Shown here in pieces: positions 7,085-16,434 of a DNA stretch of 64,000 nucleotides (position 1 is the first letter of the stretch; each line of letters opens with the position of its first letter). Made by a program: the position numbers and the translations under genes. The notes below the pieces were generated by a model. That model ran no database searches and was not told where the DNA came from. It saw only the letters and a program-made list of their open reading frames with translations. The DNA is from Candidatus Nanopelagicales bacterium (GTDB taxonomy: Bacteria > Actinomycetota > Actinomycetes > S36-B12), in NCBI GenBank assembly GCA_028687755.1, contig JAQTZL010000001.1, positions 124,001-188,000 on the forward strand, written 5' to 3'.

Positions 7085-8616
7085 TGCACAACCTTATGTT
7101 GCCTAGCGCGTCGAGCGTGGATGGCTCGCACTGCGAAAAACAATCCGGTGAACAAGGCGCTACCCGCCCACAGCAAGGTGACATAGGGGGCCACCACACT
7201 TCCCAGATTGCGCTGTCCTCGAAGACTGACATCACGAACAAGGCTGCCCGTCGATCCCTCACCAATCATTGCTTGCACGCTGCCATCAGGTCGAATGAAG
7301 GCCGAAATCCCGGTGGTCGCTGCGACCACGACACTGCGTCCGGTTTCCAGCGCTCGCATACGTTCGATCATGAATTGCTGCTCTGGCTGAGCGGTATCCG
7401 CGTACGTTGCATTATTGGTCTGCACGGTAATGACTCGAGCGCCTTCATCAACTAACGCACCAGTCACACTGTTGTAGGCCACTTCAAAGCAAATGAGGTT
7501 TCCTGCGTCGACGCCACCAATACTAAAAATTCCTGTTGCTGTGCCTGCTGCGAAATCACGTCCGATTCGATCGAATCGACTAATCAGTGGTGCGAGGAGA
7601 TCACGGAAAGGAATGTACTCACCAAAAGGAACAGGATGCTTCTTGTTGTACTGCTGCCCAGGGCCACTGACTGGATCCCACAAAATTCCTGCGTTGAGAA
7701 TGGTCGAAGCCTCTTGCGGATTATTTACGACAGCTCCAACTAATACAGGAACATTGAGTGAGCGCACTGCAACACCAATCGCCGCAGCCGCTGCCTCGTC
7801 ACGATATGGATCTAGATCTGAAGAATTTTCTGGCCACAGCACGAATGTGGGCTTCGTGCTCTGCTTCTGTGCGATTGCAGTTGCAAGCGTCATTGTTTCC
7901 CGTACATGGTTATCCAGAACCGCGCGTCGCACATCAAATGCTGACATTCCAGTAGATGGGGTGCCACCTTGAACAAGACCAATGGGGGTACTCGCAACTC
8001 CCCCGATGGAATCACCACCGTGCGCAATGGGTATCAGAGCTGGGATCGCAACCAAGACTATGAACCAACCCGCAGTAATAAACGTAGATTTGGGCTCGTG
8101 ATTATTGATTGCGCGTACAACAGCGACAAGAACGCAAGCGCAAAGAACAACCCAGCCCGAGGTTCCCAACATTCCGACGAGTGTTGAGGTACGACCAATT
8201 GATGTATCTGCTTGCGAAAAGGCAACAGTGCCCCACGGGAACCCACCAAATGGCCATGTTCCGCGCACCCACTCTTGAGCAATCCACATGCCGGGAATGA
8301 GTGCAGGCCACAGCCGATGCCGTGACACGAGTGCAATTCCTGTGCCCATCAATCCGGACCACAATGCGCAGACAAGTGACAACAAGACCCAAGCGTCAAA
8401 ACCGACGATCGTTAGCCAATGAAGCAAGAGCAGATTAAATACAGCCGCAAAAGTGAATCCGAGAATGAACGCTTGATTCAGCGTGCTGCCTTGAATCGAC
8501 AACACCAAGAGTGCAATTCCAGGAATCGCCAACCAACCCACATTTACGGGTGGAAAGGACATCCATAACAGCACGCTGCCAAAGAGGCATGAATACCACC
8601 GCCAGTAACGCATCAC
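7081..8616 (-). CDS. lnt: Apolipoprotein N-acyltransferase
   Basis: Lnt adds the third acyl chain to the N-terminal cysteine of lipoproteins at the outer face of the cytoplasmic membrane. The 511-residue protein has about six N-terminal helices, a nitrilase-like domain from about residue 210, and a final membrane helix before a basic tail. The catalytic triad is readable: Glu263 in WPENSS, Lys325 in YNKKHPVPFGEY, and Cys376 in LICFE. It overlaps ppm1 downstream and the amidohydrolase upstream by four bases each, so the three form one coupled operon. A lipoprotein substrate candidate, the FKBP at 17765-18349, is encoded nearby. Confidence 0.93.
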   Translation of the reverse strand: MMRYWRWYSCLFGSVLLWMSFPPVNVGWLAIPGIALLVLSIQGSTLNQAFILGFTFAAVFNLLLLHWLTIVGFDAWVLLSLVCALWSGLMGTGIALVSRHRLWPALIPGMWIAQEWVRGTWPFGGFPWGTVAFSQADTSIGRTSTLVGMLGTSGWVVLCACVLVAVVRAINNHEPKSTFITAGWFIVLVAIPALIPIAHGGDSIGGVASTPIGLVQGGTPSTGMSAFDVRRAVLDNHVRETMTLATAIAQKQSTKPTFVLWPENSSDLDPYRDEAAAAAIGVAVRSLNVPVLVGAVVNNPQEASTILNAGILWDPVSGPGQQYNKKHPVPFGEYIPFRDLLAPLISRFDRIGRDFAAGTATGIFSIGGVDAGNLICFEVAYNSVTGALVDEGARVITVQTNNATYADTAQPEQQFMIERMRALETGRSVVVAATTGISAFIRPDGSVQAMIGEGSTGSLVRDVSLRGQRNLGSVVAPYVTLLWAGSALFTGLFFAVRAIHARRARQHKVVQ

Positions 8617-9662
8617 GACGCAAGCGAGCCGCGATCAAAAACAACAGTTCCCGCAATCACCGTGCGCAGGCAGGTAGGTAGTGGCAACCCGGGGCTGACG
8701 TCAGGCAATCCAGGTGTTCCAGAACGTGGATCCGTTGACCATCCAGCGACTCGCTCATCAGGGGTCTGAACAACAACCTCACTTGTATCCCAGAAAGCAA
8801 AATGTGCTGGTGCGCCCGGCGCAATAACACCAATGTGACCACGGCCGACTGCTCTCCAGCCACCACGGGTGGCAGCGCTAAATGCCGCACGAGCAGTCAT
8901 GCGTTCATGATGTGGAAATTCAAAAACCGCGGCACGAATAGCCGCCCAGGGATTTTCAAATTCGTCGCTATATGACCCAAAGGTCACCGATCCTCCGACC
9001 GCAACAGCAGACGCAGCAGTCTTCATTTCATCCGGATGGCCGATGATTGTCACGCCTATTTGTTCAAGGTCTATCAGTTCTGCTTCTGAGAATGTATCCA
9101 CGCCTTCAATGCGAACGGTTGCGGCCTTGAACGCTGCTGAGCCAATCATTTGAGCTGCAGATAAGAGTTCACTCACTACAAACGAACTACTTGATCCGTG
9201 CCCATCCACAGCAATCGGAACCCCATGTCGCAGTAAAGCAGGCAGGGCTTGAAGTTCATGAACTGAAACCACTAATCCCGATTCGAAACCCGTCCATTGG
9301 TTTCGGAATGAGTAGACAAGCGACCCTGCCGCACTCAAAACCAGTTCTTCAACTGCTTTGCAATCAGTGGAAGAAAAATCATGGAAAGCACCAATGCCAA
9401 ACTCGGCTGCATGAGATCGCGCATCGGAAGTCTCATGAACATTCAAGGCAGATGAATGTGAGTCAACGAATACAGGAGCAATGAATGCCCCATCCATATC
9501 TAGAACACGATCGGCACTGTCATGATGTGCCGCTACTGCAGATTCTTCCCCGAGCCAAGCGATGTGATCGCCATCAACCAACATTGCTGTCGCGAATGGG
9601 CTGACTGTGGAGTGAATTGTTGCATTTCGGTACAGGATGCGATCTTGTGATTGCCATTTCAT
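8613..9662 (-). CDS. Amidohydrolase-superfamily protein with altered metal site
   Basis: The 349-residue protein has an amidohydrolase layout: an N-terminal beta-sandwich part (ILYRNATIHS), a barrel, and a closing segment GHIGVIAPGAPAHFAFWD that is typical of this superfamily. The metal motif that normally reads HxH after the first strand is VDSHSS here, so the second histidine is replaced by serine, and the expected aspartate region reads FGSYSDEFENPW. The protein may bind metal poorly or not at all. The gene is coupled to lnt by a four-base overlap; similar genes sit next to lnt in other actinobacteria as far as I recall. Function unknown. Confidence 0.75.
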   Translation of the reverse strand: MKWQSQDRILYRNATIHSTVSPFATAMLVDGDHIAWLGEESAVAAHHDSADRVLDMDGAFIAPVFVDSHSSALNVHETSDARSHAAEFGIGAFHDFSSTDCKAVEELVLSAAGSLVYSFRNQWTGFESGLVVSVHELQALPALLRHGVPIAVDGHGSSSSFVVSELLSAAQMIGSAAFKAATVRIEGVDTFSEAELIDLEQIGVTIIGHPDEMKTAASAVAVGGSVTFGSYSDEFENPWAAIRAAVFEFPHHERMTARAAFSAATRGGWRAVGRGHIGVIAPGAPAHFAFWDTSEVVVQTPDERVAGWSTDPRSGTPGLPDVSPGLPLPTCLRTVIAGTVVFDRGSLAS

Positions 9663-9670
9663 GAAAAGTT

Positions 9671-10789
9671 CTACTCCACCACAATGAGTTCGTGCGGTTG
9701 ATGGTTCATTGACTCAATTCCATCGTCAGTACACACAACAATGTCTTCGATACGAGCGCCAAAGCGACCTTCGTCATAAAAACCCGGCTCGATACTGAAG
9801 GCCATACCTGGTTCCAAAACAAATCCACTACCTTGATAAATATATGGCTCTTCATGGGTCTGCATTCCAATGCCGTGACCCGTGCGGTGGATGAATAACT
9901 CTCCTAAACCATGCTCGTCAAGATGATCACGGGCCGCAGCATCAACACTTCCTGCACTTACTCCAGGGCGTGCTGCATCGCGTGAACGTTGTTGGGCGTC
10001 GAAGAGAATGTCGAATTTCTCTAGGTACTCATTTCCCGGGTTACCTACGGCATACATGCGAGTGCAATCACTGCAATAACCATCAGGCATCGTTCCACCG
10101 ATATCGACAACGACTGGGTCACCAGGTTGAATCACGTAATCAGACACGTCGTGATGCGGACTTGCACCGTTTGCTCCTGCCGCCACGATTACGAAATCGA
10201 CAGCGACATGACCTTCAGAAATAATAAGTTCAGCGATATTTCGTCCAACCTCACGCTCAGTACGACCTGCCCGCAACAGTGCTGGAACTTGCGCGTGCAC
10301 GCGATCGATAGCCGAACCCGCTCCTCGCAGTGCCAAGATTTCACGAGCGTCTTTGCGCATTCGAATTGGATCAATGAGCTGACCGGCAAGAATTTGCTGC
10401 GTGTCAGGCATAGCTGTTTTCAGCCTCAAGACCTTGGAGGCCCACATGTGGTCGTCCACGGCGACAGTCGAAGCGCCTTGCATGACATCTGCTACGCGTA
10501 GATATGGGTCATCACCTTCACCACAGCCGATGATGTCCATGCCCAAGTCACCCAGCGGGCTGGCTTTGGCTGCCAGAACCTCGAGATTGGGAACAATGAT
10601 CACCGGATCACCAGATGTGGGTATGACCAGACAGGTCAGGCGTTCGAGTGCTTTGGCGTCATAGCCCGTGAGATATCGAAGATCGGCCCCAGGAGTGATC
10701 AGCACTCCATCAATCCCAGCCATTTGTGCGGCAAGGCGAACTTTGCCCATGCGGTGCTGGAAATCAGCCGTACCGAATGCTTCAACCAT
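9671..10789 (-). CDS. M24-family metallopeptidase (Xaa-Pro peptidase type)
   Basis: The 372-residue protein has the two-domain creatinase/prolidase fold: an N-terminal domain (residues 1-135) and a pita-bread catalytic domain. The five metal ligands are all visible: Asp in VVDIGGTMPDG, Asp in SDCTRMY, His in HRTGHGIG, Glu in SIEPGFY and Glu in ARIEDIV. It probably removes N-terminal residues preceding proline or splits Xaa-Pro dipeptides in the cytoplasm. It lies eight bases upstream of the amidohydrolase gene, so it may be the first gene of that operon. It is divergent from the exonuclease at 10849. Confidence 0.9.
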   Translation of the reverse strand: MVEAFGTADFQHRMGKVRLAAQMAGIDGVLITPGADLRYLTGYDAKALERLTCLVIPTSGDPVIIVPNLEVLAAKASPLGDLGMDIIGCGEGDDPYLRVADVMQGASTVAVDDHMWASKVLRLKTAMPDTQQILAGQLIDPIRMRKDAREILALRGAGSAIDRVHAQVPALLRAGRTEREVGRNIAELIISEGHVAVDFVIVAAGANGASPHHDVSDYVIQPGDPVVVDIGGTMPDGYCSDCTRMYAVGNPGNEYLEKFDILFDAQQRSRDAARPGVSAGSVDAAARDHLDEHGLGELFIHRTGHGIGMQTHEEPYIYQGSGFVLEPGMAFSIEPGFYDEGRFGARIEDIVVCTDDGIESMNHQPHELIVVE

Positions 10790-10848
10790 GAGACCAACCT
10801 AAGCCATCCCGTGGGATTCTCATCCGAGCATTCTGAGACGATTCCCAT

Positions 10849-11766
10849 ATGAATCAAGGACCAGTGCTGGTGCTGGACACCGCCTCCCTGTACTACCGAT
10901 CCTTTTATGCGCTCCCTGCCTCAATGACCGCACCTGACGGGAGGCCTCATCAGGCTTTACGGGGATTTCTCACCATGCTGGATGCTTTCCACACCACGTT
11001 TGCACCAAGGTCCATCATCGCTTGCTGGGATGACGACTGGCGTCCACAGTGGCGAGTGGATCTTTTACCAAGTTATAAGACCCACCGAGTGCTCGAAACC
11101 ACTGACAGTGGTGAATACGTAGAAGACGAGCCAGATGCGCTCAGTGCGCAAATTGATGCGTTGGCGCAGTTGCTTGACGCCTCCAGTGTTGCTCGTCTGG
11201 GCTGGCCAGAATTTGAGGCAGATGATGTCGCAGCGACATTAGCTGCTCATGTCCCAGGCCCCGTGATCGTCATATCCGGCGATCGGGATCTGGTGCAGGT
11301 TGTTAACGACGCGAACCATGTTCAACTCTTCTTGGCAGTCAATGGGGGTATGCCCAAATGGCCACTACTCAATGAGACTGCTGTTGTTGAACGCTACGGC
11401 GTCCATCCTCGTGTGTATGTCGACTTTGCCATCTTGCGCGGAGACCCATCCGATGGCATTCCTGGTGTTCCGGGAATCGGTGAGAAAACAGCAGCTGCCT
11501 TGATCCAAGCTCATACAAATCTCGATGGCATTATTGCCGCGGCTGGGAATGATCCCGTCAAACCATTGACACCCCGGATTGCTGCATTATTGCGAGAACA
11601 CACGGAGGCACTGCGCCTTGCGCAGCAAGTGGCCACTGCGGTGACCACCATTCCAATAGACATCGCCTCCGTCATGCAACCGCAGGAAACACATGTGGAA
11701 GCAATAGGTGCCATTGCATCGCAATGGGGCGTAGAGCGATTTATTCCGCAGTGGTTGTCAGCGTAA
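10849..11766 (+). CDS. 5'-3' exonuclease (FEN-like, PolA N-terminal type)
   Basis: This 305-residue protein matches the 5'-nuclease domain of DNA polymerase I as a free-standing enzyme. Acidic metal-binding residues appear in LVLDTASLYYRSF, ACWDDDWRP, EADDVAATLA, and VISGDRDLVQVV. The helix-hairpin-helix/H3TH region is DGIPGVPGIGEKTAAALI near residue 210. It would remove RNA primers or flaps during replication and repair. The gene stands alone on the plus strand. Its last 26 bases overlap the end of the convergent helY gene. Confidence 0.9.
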   Translation: MNQGPVLVLDTASLYYRSFYALPASMTAPDGRPHQALRGFLTMLDAFHTTFAPRSIIACWDDDWRPQWRVDLLPSYKTHRVLETTDSGEYVEDEPDALSAQIDALAQLLDASSVARLGWPEFEADDVAATLAAHVPGPVIVISGDRDLVQVVNDANHVQLFLAVNGGMPKWPLLNETAVVERYGVHPRVYVDFAILRGDPSDGIPGVPGIGEKTAAALIQAHTNLDGIIAAAGNDPVKPLTPRIAALLREHTEALRLAQQVATAVTTIPIDIASVMQPQETHVEAIGAIASQWGVERFIPQWLSA

Positions 11767-14461
11767 CTTCGGATACTGAAGCAATAACGCCGCGATTGAC
11801 CAGATCAGCGGCTGCGGCGGCCGTCGTGCGTAATTCACTATCAATAGGCACGGCCTGCGCAATCTGACCCAGCAGATCGATTACTTGCCTGGACCAACGG
11901 ACAAAATCCCCAGCAGTGAAATCCTCGCGGGAAAGTACCGAGTACAAACTATTGCCCTGGCACCAGCGATACATCGCCCAAACGAAACCGGCGTCAAGCG
12001 CCTTGGTCGCATCCACCCTGTGACGCGCCTCAATTCCATGAATATCGAACCACATATCGTGCATGACATCGAGAGCATCACGAATTGCACCGTGCGGAAC
12101 CTTCGGGGGCTCCCCTTCACCGCTGCGAGATTCAAAAAGCAAAGTGGAACACACTGCAGCTAACTCTGGAGCAGATAGGGACTCCCATGTTCCCTGCTGC
12201 AAACACAAAGCAGTGAGCAGATCTGCCTCGGTATATAGCCGCATCAATAGCTGACCATCATCGGTAACTTTGGCATCATCGCCAGCACTCGTCAGATAAC
12301 CAAGCTCTGTGAGTACTTCGCACACGCGATCGAAGTGGCGCGCTATTGAGTTGGTCCGACCTTCGACCCTTTGTTCTAAATCGTGAATCTCTCTTTGAGC
12401 ACGGTGATAGCGCTCTGCCCAGCGAGCATGCTGCTCGCGTTCATTACAGCCGTGGCATGGATGCTGACGCATTTGCGAGCGTAGTTCCACGACTACTTCG
12501 TCTTCAGTGCGTGGCTCCTTGCCGCGCTTATTCAATCCACGATCACCGACCACTTCACGCAGCGCTGCCGCTAGATCGCGACGGGCGGCAGGGTTTCGAG
12601 CCGAAAACGATTTAGGTATCCGTAAACGGCCAAGTACTTCAAGATTGGCATTGACTTCGAGTGAGGAAATTCTCCTAACTTGTCGATCATTGGTCAGCAC
12701 CAGAGGTCGAGGATCAGAATTGTCACCGCCGAATCCAGTATCGAGAACCACAGCCGGACCAGCTCTTTTCCCGGCAGGAATGATGATGACATCGCCGGGC
12801 TTAAGTGCGCGCAAGGTGTCTGTTGCGATTTCTCGACGCTGCGCCGCAGCTGTTCGCGTGACATCTTTCTCACGACGTGAGATCTGTTCCCGAAGTGATG
12901 AGTACTCAATGAAATCGCCTAAGTGGCATTCCATGGCGTCGCGATACCCGGCAAGCCCCTCTTCCAACTTGCGTATTTGTGTTGCTAGTCCAACCACTGA
13001 TCGGTCAGCTTGGAATTGCGCAAAAGATGTCTCGAGAACTTCACGTGCTGTATGCCGCCCAAGCCGGGCCACCAAATTCACTGCCATGTTGTACGAAGGG
13101 GTAAATGAAGATCTCAAAGGATATGTTCGAGTTGATGCAAGACCAGCAACCGCTCTTGGATCTAGGCCCTCTTGCCATAACACAACTCCGTGACCTTCAA
13201 TGTCAATACCGCGTCGACCAGCACGACCGGTGAGTTGGGTGTACTCCCCCGGCGTGAGATCGACATGTGATTCGCCATTCCATTTCGATAATTTTTCAAG
13301 AATGACTGATCGGGCAGGCATATTGATGCCCAACGCTAAAGTTTCAGTTGCGAACACCACTTTGATAAGCCCGCGTTGGAACAGGTATTCGACAACCTCT
13401 TTGAAGATGGGCAACAGGCCTGCGTGATGAGCAGCAATCCCTCGCTCCAACCCTTCCATCCAATCATCGAATCCGAGCGCAAGCAGATCCTCGTCAGGTA
13501 AGTGACGCGTAGCTTCAAGTGCATATTGGCGCACTTCCGTTCGTTCGTGTTTGCTATTGAGCCGCAATCCCGAGTGCAACACTTGCTGAACAGCATCATT
13601 GCAACCGTTGCGACTAAAAAGAAAATAGATAGCAGGCAGAAGGCCTTCATCGTCGAGTTTGCGAACTACATCGGAACGGTACGGAGTGAGGTGATTGCGG
13701 CGGCGCGAATTGCGATCATCACGTTGATGACGACGGGTTGAATCTCGAGCTAAGCGCTCCAGTTCAGGATTGACCACCTGCTGTTCATCATCAACAAATA
13801 GGTCATACAGTTTTGGACCAGCCATCACATGCTGCCAAAGCGGAACCGGTCGATGCTCTTCAACAATGATGTCTGTCTCGCCTCGCACCGTGGCAAGCCA
13901 CGCGCCGAATTCCTCAGCGTTACTCACCGTTGCGGACAATGCAGCGATACTCACTGATTCTGGAAGGTGAATCATCACCTCTTCCCAAACCGCACCACGG
14001 AATCGATCGGCAAGGTAATGAACCTCATCCATCACAACGTATGAAAGCTCGTGCAAGGTACTTGACTCTGCATACAACATGTTGCGAAGCACCTCAGTTG
14101 TCATTACAACAACTTGAGCCTCACTATTAATTGAAGTATCACCTGTAAGTAAACCTATATTTTCTGTGCCAAAGTGATCGACAAGATCGTGATACTTCTG
14201 ATTTGAGAGTGCCTTGATGGGGGTTGTGAAAAAACATTTGCGCCCAGCCTGCAAAGCCAGAAACACCGCGAATTCACCTACGACCGTTTTGCCTGATCCC
14301 GTTGGAGCTGCGACAAGTACGCTTTTACCGGCCTCAAGTGATCTACACGCGCGAAGTTGAAAGTCGTCGAGACCGAATGAAAAGCCTTCAGCAAAGGCTT
14401 GTACGTATGGAGATTGGGCACGTTGTCGCGAAGCCGCGTAACGTTCTGCTGGACTATTCAT
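11741..14461 (-). CDS. helY: Ski2/Mtr4-like superfamily 2 RNA helicase (HelY type)
   Basis: This 906-residue DExH helicase shows Walker A APTGSGKT near residue 53, DEVH motif II near 145, LSATVS motif III, ETLALGINMPAR, and QLTGRAGRRGID motif VI. After the helicase core come a long insert rich in charged residues and a C-terminal DSHCT-like domain that ends with FVRWSRQVIDLLGQIAQ. A CxxC pair (CHGCNE) lies near residue 670. The family acts on structured RNA and may assist RNA decay; the bacterial role is poorly known. It overlaps tatC by eight bases and so ends the pafBC-tatAC transcription unit, as in other actinobacteria. Confidence 0.9.
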   Translation of the reverse strand: MNSPAERYAASRQRAQSPYVQAFAEGFSFGLDDFQLRACRSLEAGKSVLVAAPTGSGKTVVGEFAVFLALQAGRKCFFTTPIKALSNQKYHDLVDHFGTENIGLLTGDTSINSEAQVVVMTTEVLRNMLYAESSTLHELSYVVMDEVHYLADRFRGAVWEEVMIHLPESVSIAALSATVSNAEEFGAWLATVRGETDIIVEEHRPVPLWQHVMAGPKLYDLFVDDEQQVVNPELERLARDSTRRHQRDDRNSRRRNHLTPYRSDVVRKLDDEGLLPAIYFLFSRNGCNDAVQQVLHSGLRLNSKHERTEVRQYALEATRHLPDEDLLALGFDDWMEGLERGIAAHHAGLLPIFKEVVEYLFQRGLIKVVFATETLALGINMPARSVILEKLSKWNGESHVDLTPGEYTQLTGRAGRRGIDIEGHGVVLWQEGLDPRAVAGLASTRTYPLRSSFTPSYNMAVNLVARLGRHTAREVLETSFAQFQADRSVVGLATQIRKLEEGLAGYRDAMECHLGDFIEYSSLREQISRREKDVTRTAAAQRREIATDTLRALKPGDVIIIPAGKRAGPAVVLDTGFGGDNSDPRPLVLTNDRQVRRISSLEVNANLEVLGRLRIPKSFSARNPAARRDLAAALREVVGDRGLNKRGKEPRTEDEVVVELRSQMRQHPCHGCNEREQHARWAERYHRAQREIHDLEQRVEGRTNSIARHFDRVCEVLTELGYLTSAGDDAKVTDDGQLLMRLYTEADLLTALCLQQGTWESLSAPELAAVCSTLLFESRSGEGEPPKVPHGAIRDALDVMHDMWFDIHGIEARHRVDATKALDAGFVWAMYRWCQGNSLYSVLSREDFTAGDFVRWSRQVIDLLGQIAQAVPIDSELRTTAAAAADLVNRGVIASVSEVTLTTTAE

Positions 14462-15284
14462 CTTCAGACAGAGTCAGAGGAGACATTTCGTCATCATTAA
14501 GAGTTGAGTAGTCCGGTTCACGGCGCCGTTTACGAGCACGTCGCTTGTCATTCAACATGGAGAAGATGATTGCGAGAGTTACGAGTAGCAAAATTGGAGT
14601 CGCCAACAAAGCCATATTGATTGGATCACCTGTCGGCGTTGCTACAGCGGCAAATATGAACACCACAAAAATAATCCACCGCCACCAACCCAATAAGCGT
14701 TTACCAGTGAGAATTCCGGCCATATTGAGAGCAATAAGCACAAGAGGCGCTAGGAATCCGATCGAGAAAACCATAATCATGCGCAAAAAGAACGACAAAT
14801 AGCGATCGACTGAAACGATATTGGCTACGCCATTAGGCGTGAATCCAAACAATAGGTTGAGTCCCACTGGGAGTACTGAATATGCCATCCAGACGCCAGC
14901 GGCAAATAGCGGAGTCGCCACCAATACGAATCCAAAACCCCATCGACGTTCATGTCTATGTAAGCCAGGAGTAATGAAGCGCCACAGTTGATAAAGCCAA
15001 ATCGGTGAACTCAAAATGATGCCAGCAACTGCCGCAACCTGCAGTTGCAAGACAAATGGATCAGCAACGCCGGTCAATGCCAGTGTGATTTCCCGACCCT
15101 CGGCACGAGCTTGAGTCACAACATCATTAAAGGGAGCGCTGATCCAGTCGAAAATCGGCGTGTAATACACCCAACCGACGACCATGCCCAACGCTAAAGC
15201 GATACCGGATTTGAGTAATCGAGAACGTAACTCCCGTAAATGAGCATTCAGTGGCATCGCCACGGAACGGTCTGTTCCTGCCAT
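14454..15284 (-). CDS. tatC: Twin-arginine translocase subunit TatC
   Basis: TatC recognises twin-arginine signal peptides and forms the core of the Tat export complex. The 276-residue protein has six membrane helices and family motifs HLRELRSRLLKS near residue 10, and PIWLYQLWRFITPGL near 80. A charged cytoplasmic tail with an Arg/Lys-rich stretch (RRARKRRREPD) closes the protein. It lies nine bases downstream of tatA, giving a minimal TatAC cassette; no tatB is seen here. Confidence 0.95.
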   Translation of the reverse strand: MAGTDRSVAMPLNAHLRELRSRLLKSGIALALGMVVGWVYYTPIFDWISAPFNDVVTQARAEGREITLALTGVADPFVLQLQVAAVAGIILSSPIWLYQLWRFITPGLHRHERRWGFGFVLVATPLFAAGVWMAYSVLPVGLNLLFGFTPNGVANIVSVDRYLSFFLRMIMVFSIGFLAPLVLIALNMAGILTGKRLLGWWRWIIFVVFIFAAVATPTGDPINMALLATPILLLVTLAIIFSMLNDKRRARKRRREPDYSTLNDDEMSPLTLSEDE

Positions 15285-15293
15285 GCTGTGCGA

Positions 15294-15494
15294 CTACTCG
15301 TCAGTCGACTTCTTGGCTGGCTCATCCTGTGGAGTTTGATCACTGTCAGTTAGACCCTTGGTCTCCGCCTTGAAAATGCGCAAGGACCGACCGATTCCAC
15401 GAGCAGCGTCTGGAAGCCGCTTTGCGCCGAAGAGCAGAGCAATGATCAGGACGATGATCAGAATCTCGGGTGCACCGAAACTTTTCATATCCAA
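15294..15494 (-). CDS. tatA: Twin-arginine translocase subunit TatA
   Basis: The 66-residue protein has one N-terminal membrane helix ([12 protein letters not shown]), the hinge [14 protein letters not shown], an amphipathic helix, and an acidic tail ending [12 protein letters not shown]. TatA oligomers form the pore-like part of the Tat pathway. It lies directly before tatC and 22 bases after pafC, in the conserved actinobacterial order. Confidence 0.95.
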   Translation of the reverse strand: MDMKSFGAPEILIIVLIIALLFGAKRLPDAARGIGRSLRIFKAETKGLTDSDQTPQDEPAKKSTDE

Positions 15495-15516
15495 CTTTCC
15501 TTCGCTTGAACGTGGC

Positions 15517-16434
15517 TTAAGAGTACGCGGAGAGTGCGGCCGCAGCTGCAGCGGCCACCTGAGCGCGAATCTGTGGCGGAGTAATCACCTGCAGGTAGCC
15601 CCCAGCAGACAGCACTATGCGAACGAGCCAGTCTGGGTCGCGGTACTGGATTTCCCCATGGAAATTGCCATCTGGGCCCTGGGAGACGGCATCAACCTGC
15701 ACCAAATCTAGAACCCAACGCCCTGACTCACGAATCTCAACCTCAGCAACATTGGCTGATGATTGCGATGCGCTGATCAATTCATCCGGTAACGAGACAG
15801 GCGCGCCTACCTTTGCCTCAACAATACGATCGAGACGAAAGGTTCGCACACCTTCGGCTTGCACACAGTAGGCCTCTAGATAGGTAAACCCGGAATCAAC
15901 TCGTACCCCTATGGGTTGAACACTGCGAGCCGTGAGCGCATCATCGGTGCCACTGGCATAAACAAGCTCAACCATTGCTTCTGATGCAAGTGCTCGCTCG
16001 ATGGTGAGTAAAACATCGGTTCGCACTCCGCTGTCAATCAGTACTGAGCCGACCGCACCGTGCTCAAGATGCTGCTCGAGTCGATGGATCAGCCCGTAGA
16101 GCACATCACGATCATGTGCGCCAGGCACTTGAGCCAACAGCCGTAAAGCAACCAACAATGACATCACTTCATCGCCTGAAAGTCGAAGCGGGCGATCGAG
16201 GGTCTGCGGGTCAATGACATGAATACGGCCATCGTCCCAAAATTGAATATCCACCAATTGGTCAGGCATATGCCCAGGTAATCCGCAGACCACTAGAAGC
16301 CACAGATCTTTTTCGCATTGATCGGTAGAAATTCCAAAGTGATCGGCAGCCTCTTGAATCGTCACTCCATCGTGTGTCATCAACCAAGGGACCATGGTCA
16401 TAAGGCGCGACAAGCGAGGACCAGATGTGCTCAT
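15517..16434 (-). CDS. pafC: WYL-domain transcription factor subunit PafC
   Basis: PafC pairs with PafB to form a heterodimeric activator of most of the mycobacterial DNA-damage response. The 305-residue protein has an N-terminal winged-helix part ([20 protein letters not shown]) and a central WYL domain from about residue 140, where the [22 protein letters not shown] segment carries the WYL-type core. A C-terminal extension ends in ALSAYS. Its start overlaps the end of pafB by four bases. WYL domains are thought to bind single-stranded nucleic acid or other ligands. Confidence 0.88.
   Translation of the reverse strand: MSTSGPRLSRLMTMVPWLMTHDGVTIQEAADHFGISTDQCEKDLWLLVVCGLPGHMPDQLVDIQFWDDGRIHVIDPQTLDRPLRLSGDEVMSLLVALRLLAQVPGAHDRDVLYGLIHRLEQHLEHGAVGSVLIDSGVRTDVLLTIERALASEAMVELVYASGTDDALTARSVQPIGVRVDSGFTYLEAYCVQAEGVRTFRLDRIVEAKVGAPVSLPDELISASQSSANVAEVEIRESGRWVLDLVQVDAVSQGPDGNFHGEIQYRDPDWLVRIVLSAGGYLQVITPPQIRAQVAAAAAAALSAYS

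Noticed and set aside
7096-7972. Plus-strand frames of 119 and 159 residues inside lnt
   Set aside because: They are antisense shadows of a complete Lnt with all catalytic residues.
10805-10820. Short ATCCC/GGGAT dyad between the M24 and exonuclease genes
   Set aside because: The stem is five bases with a two-base loop, too weak to call.
12507-13193. 228-residue plus-strand frame within helY
   Set aside because: It is arginine- and serine-rich antisense of a well-supported helicase, with no family features.
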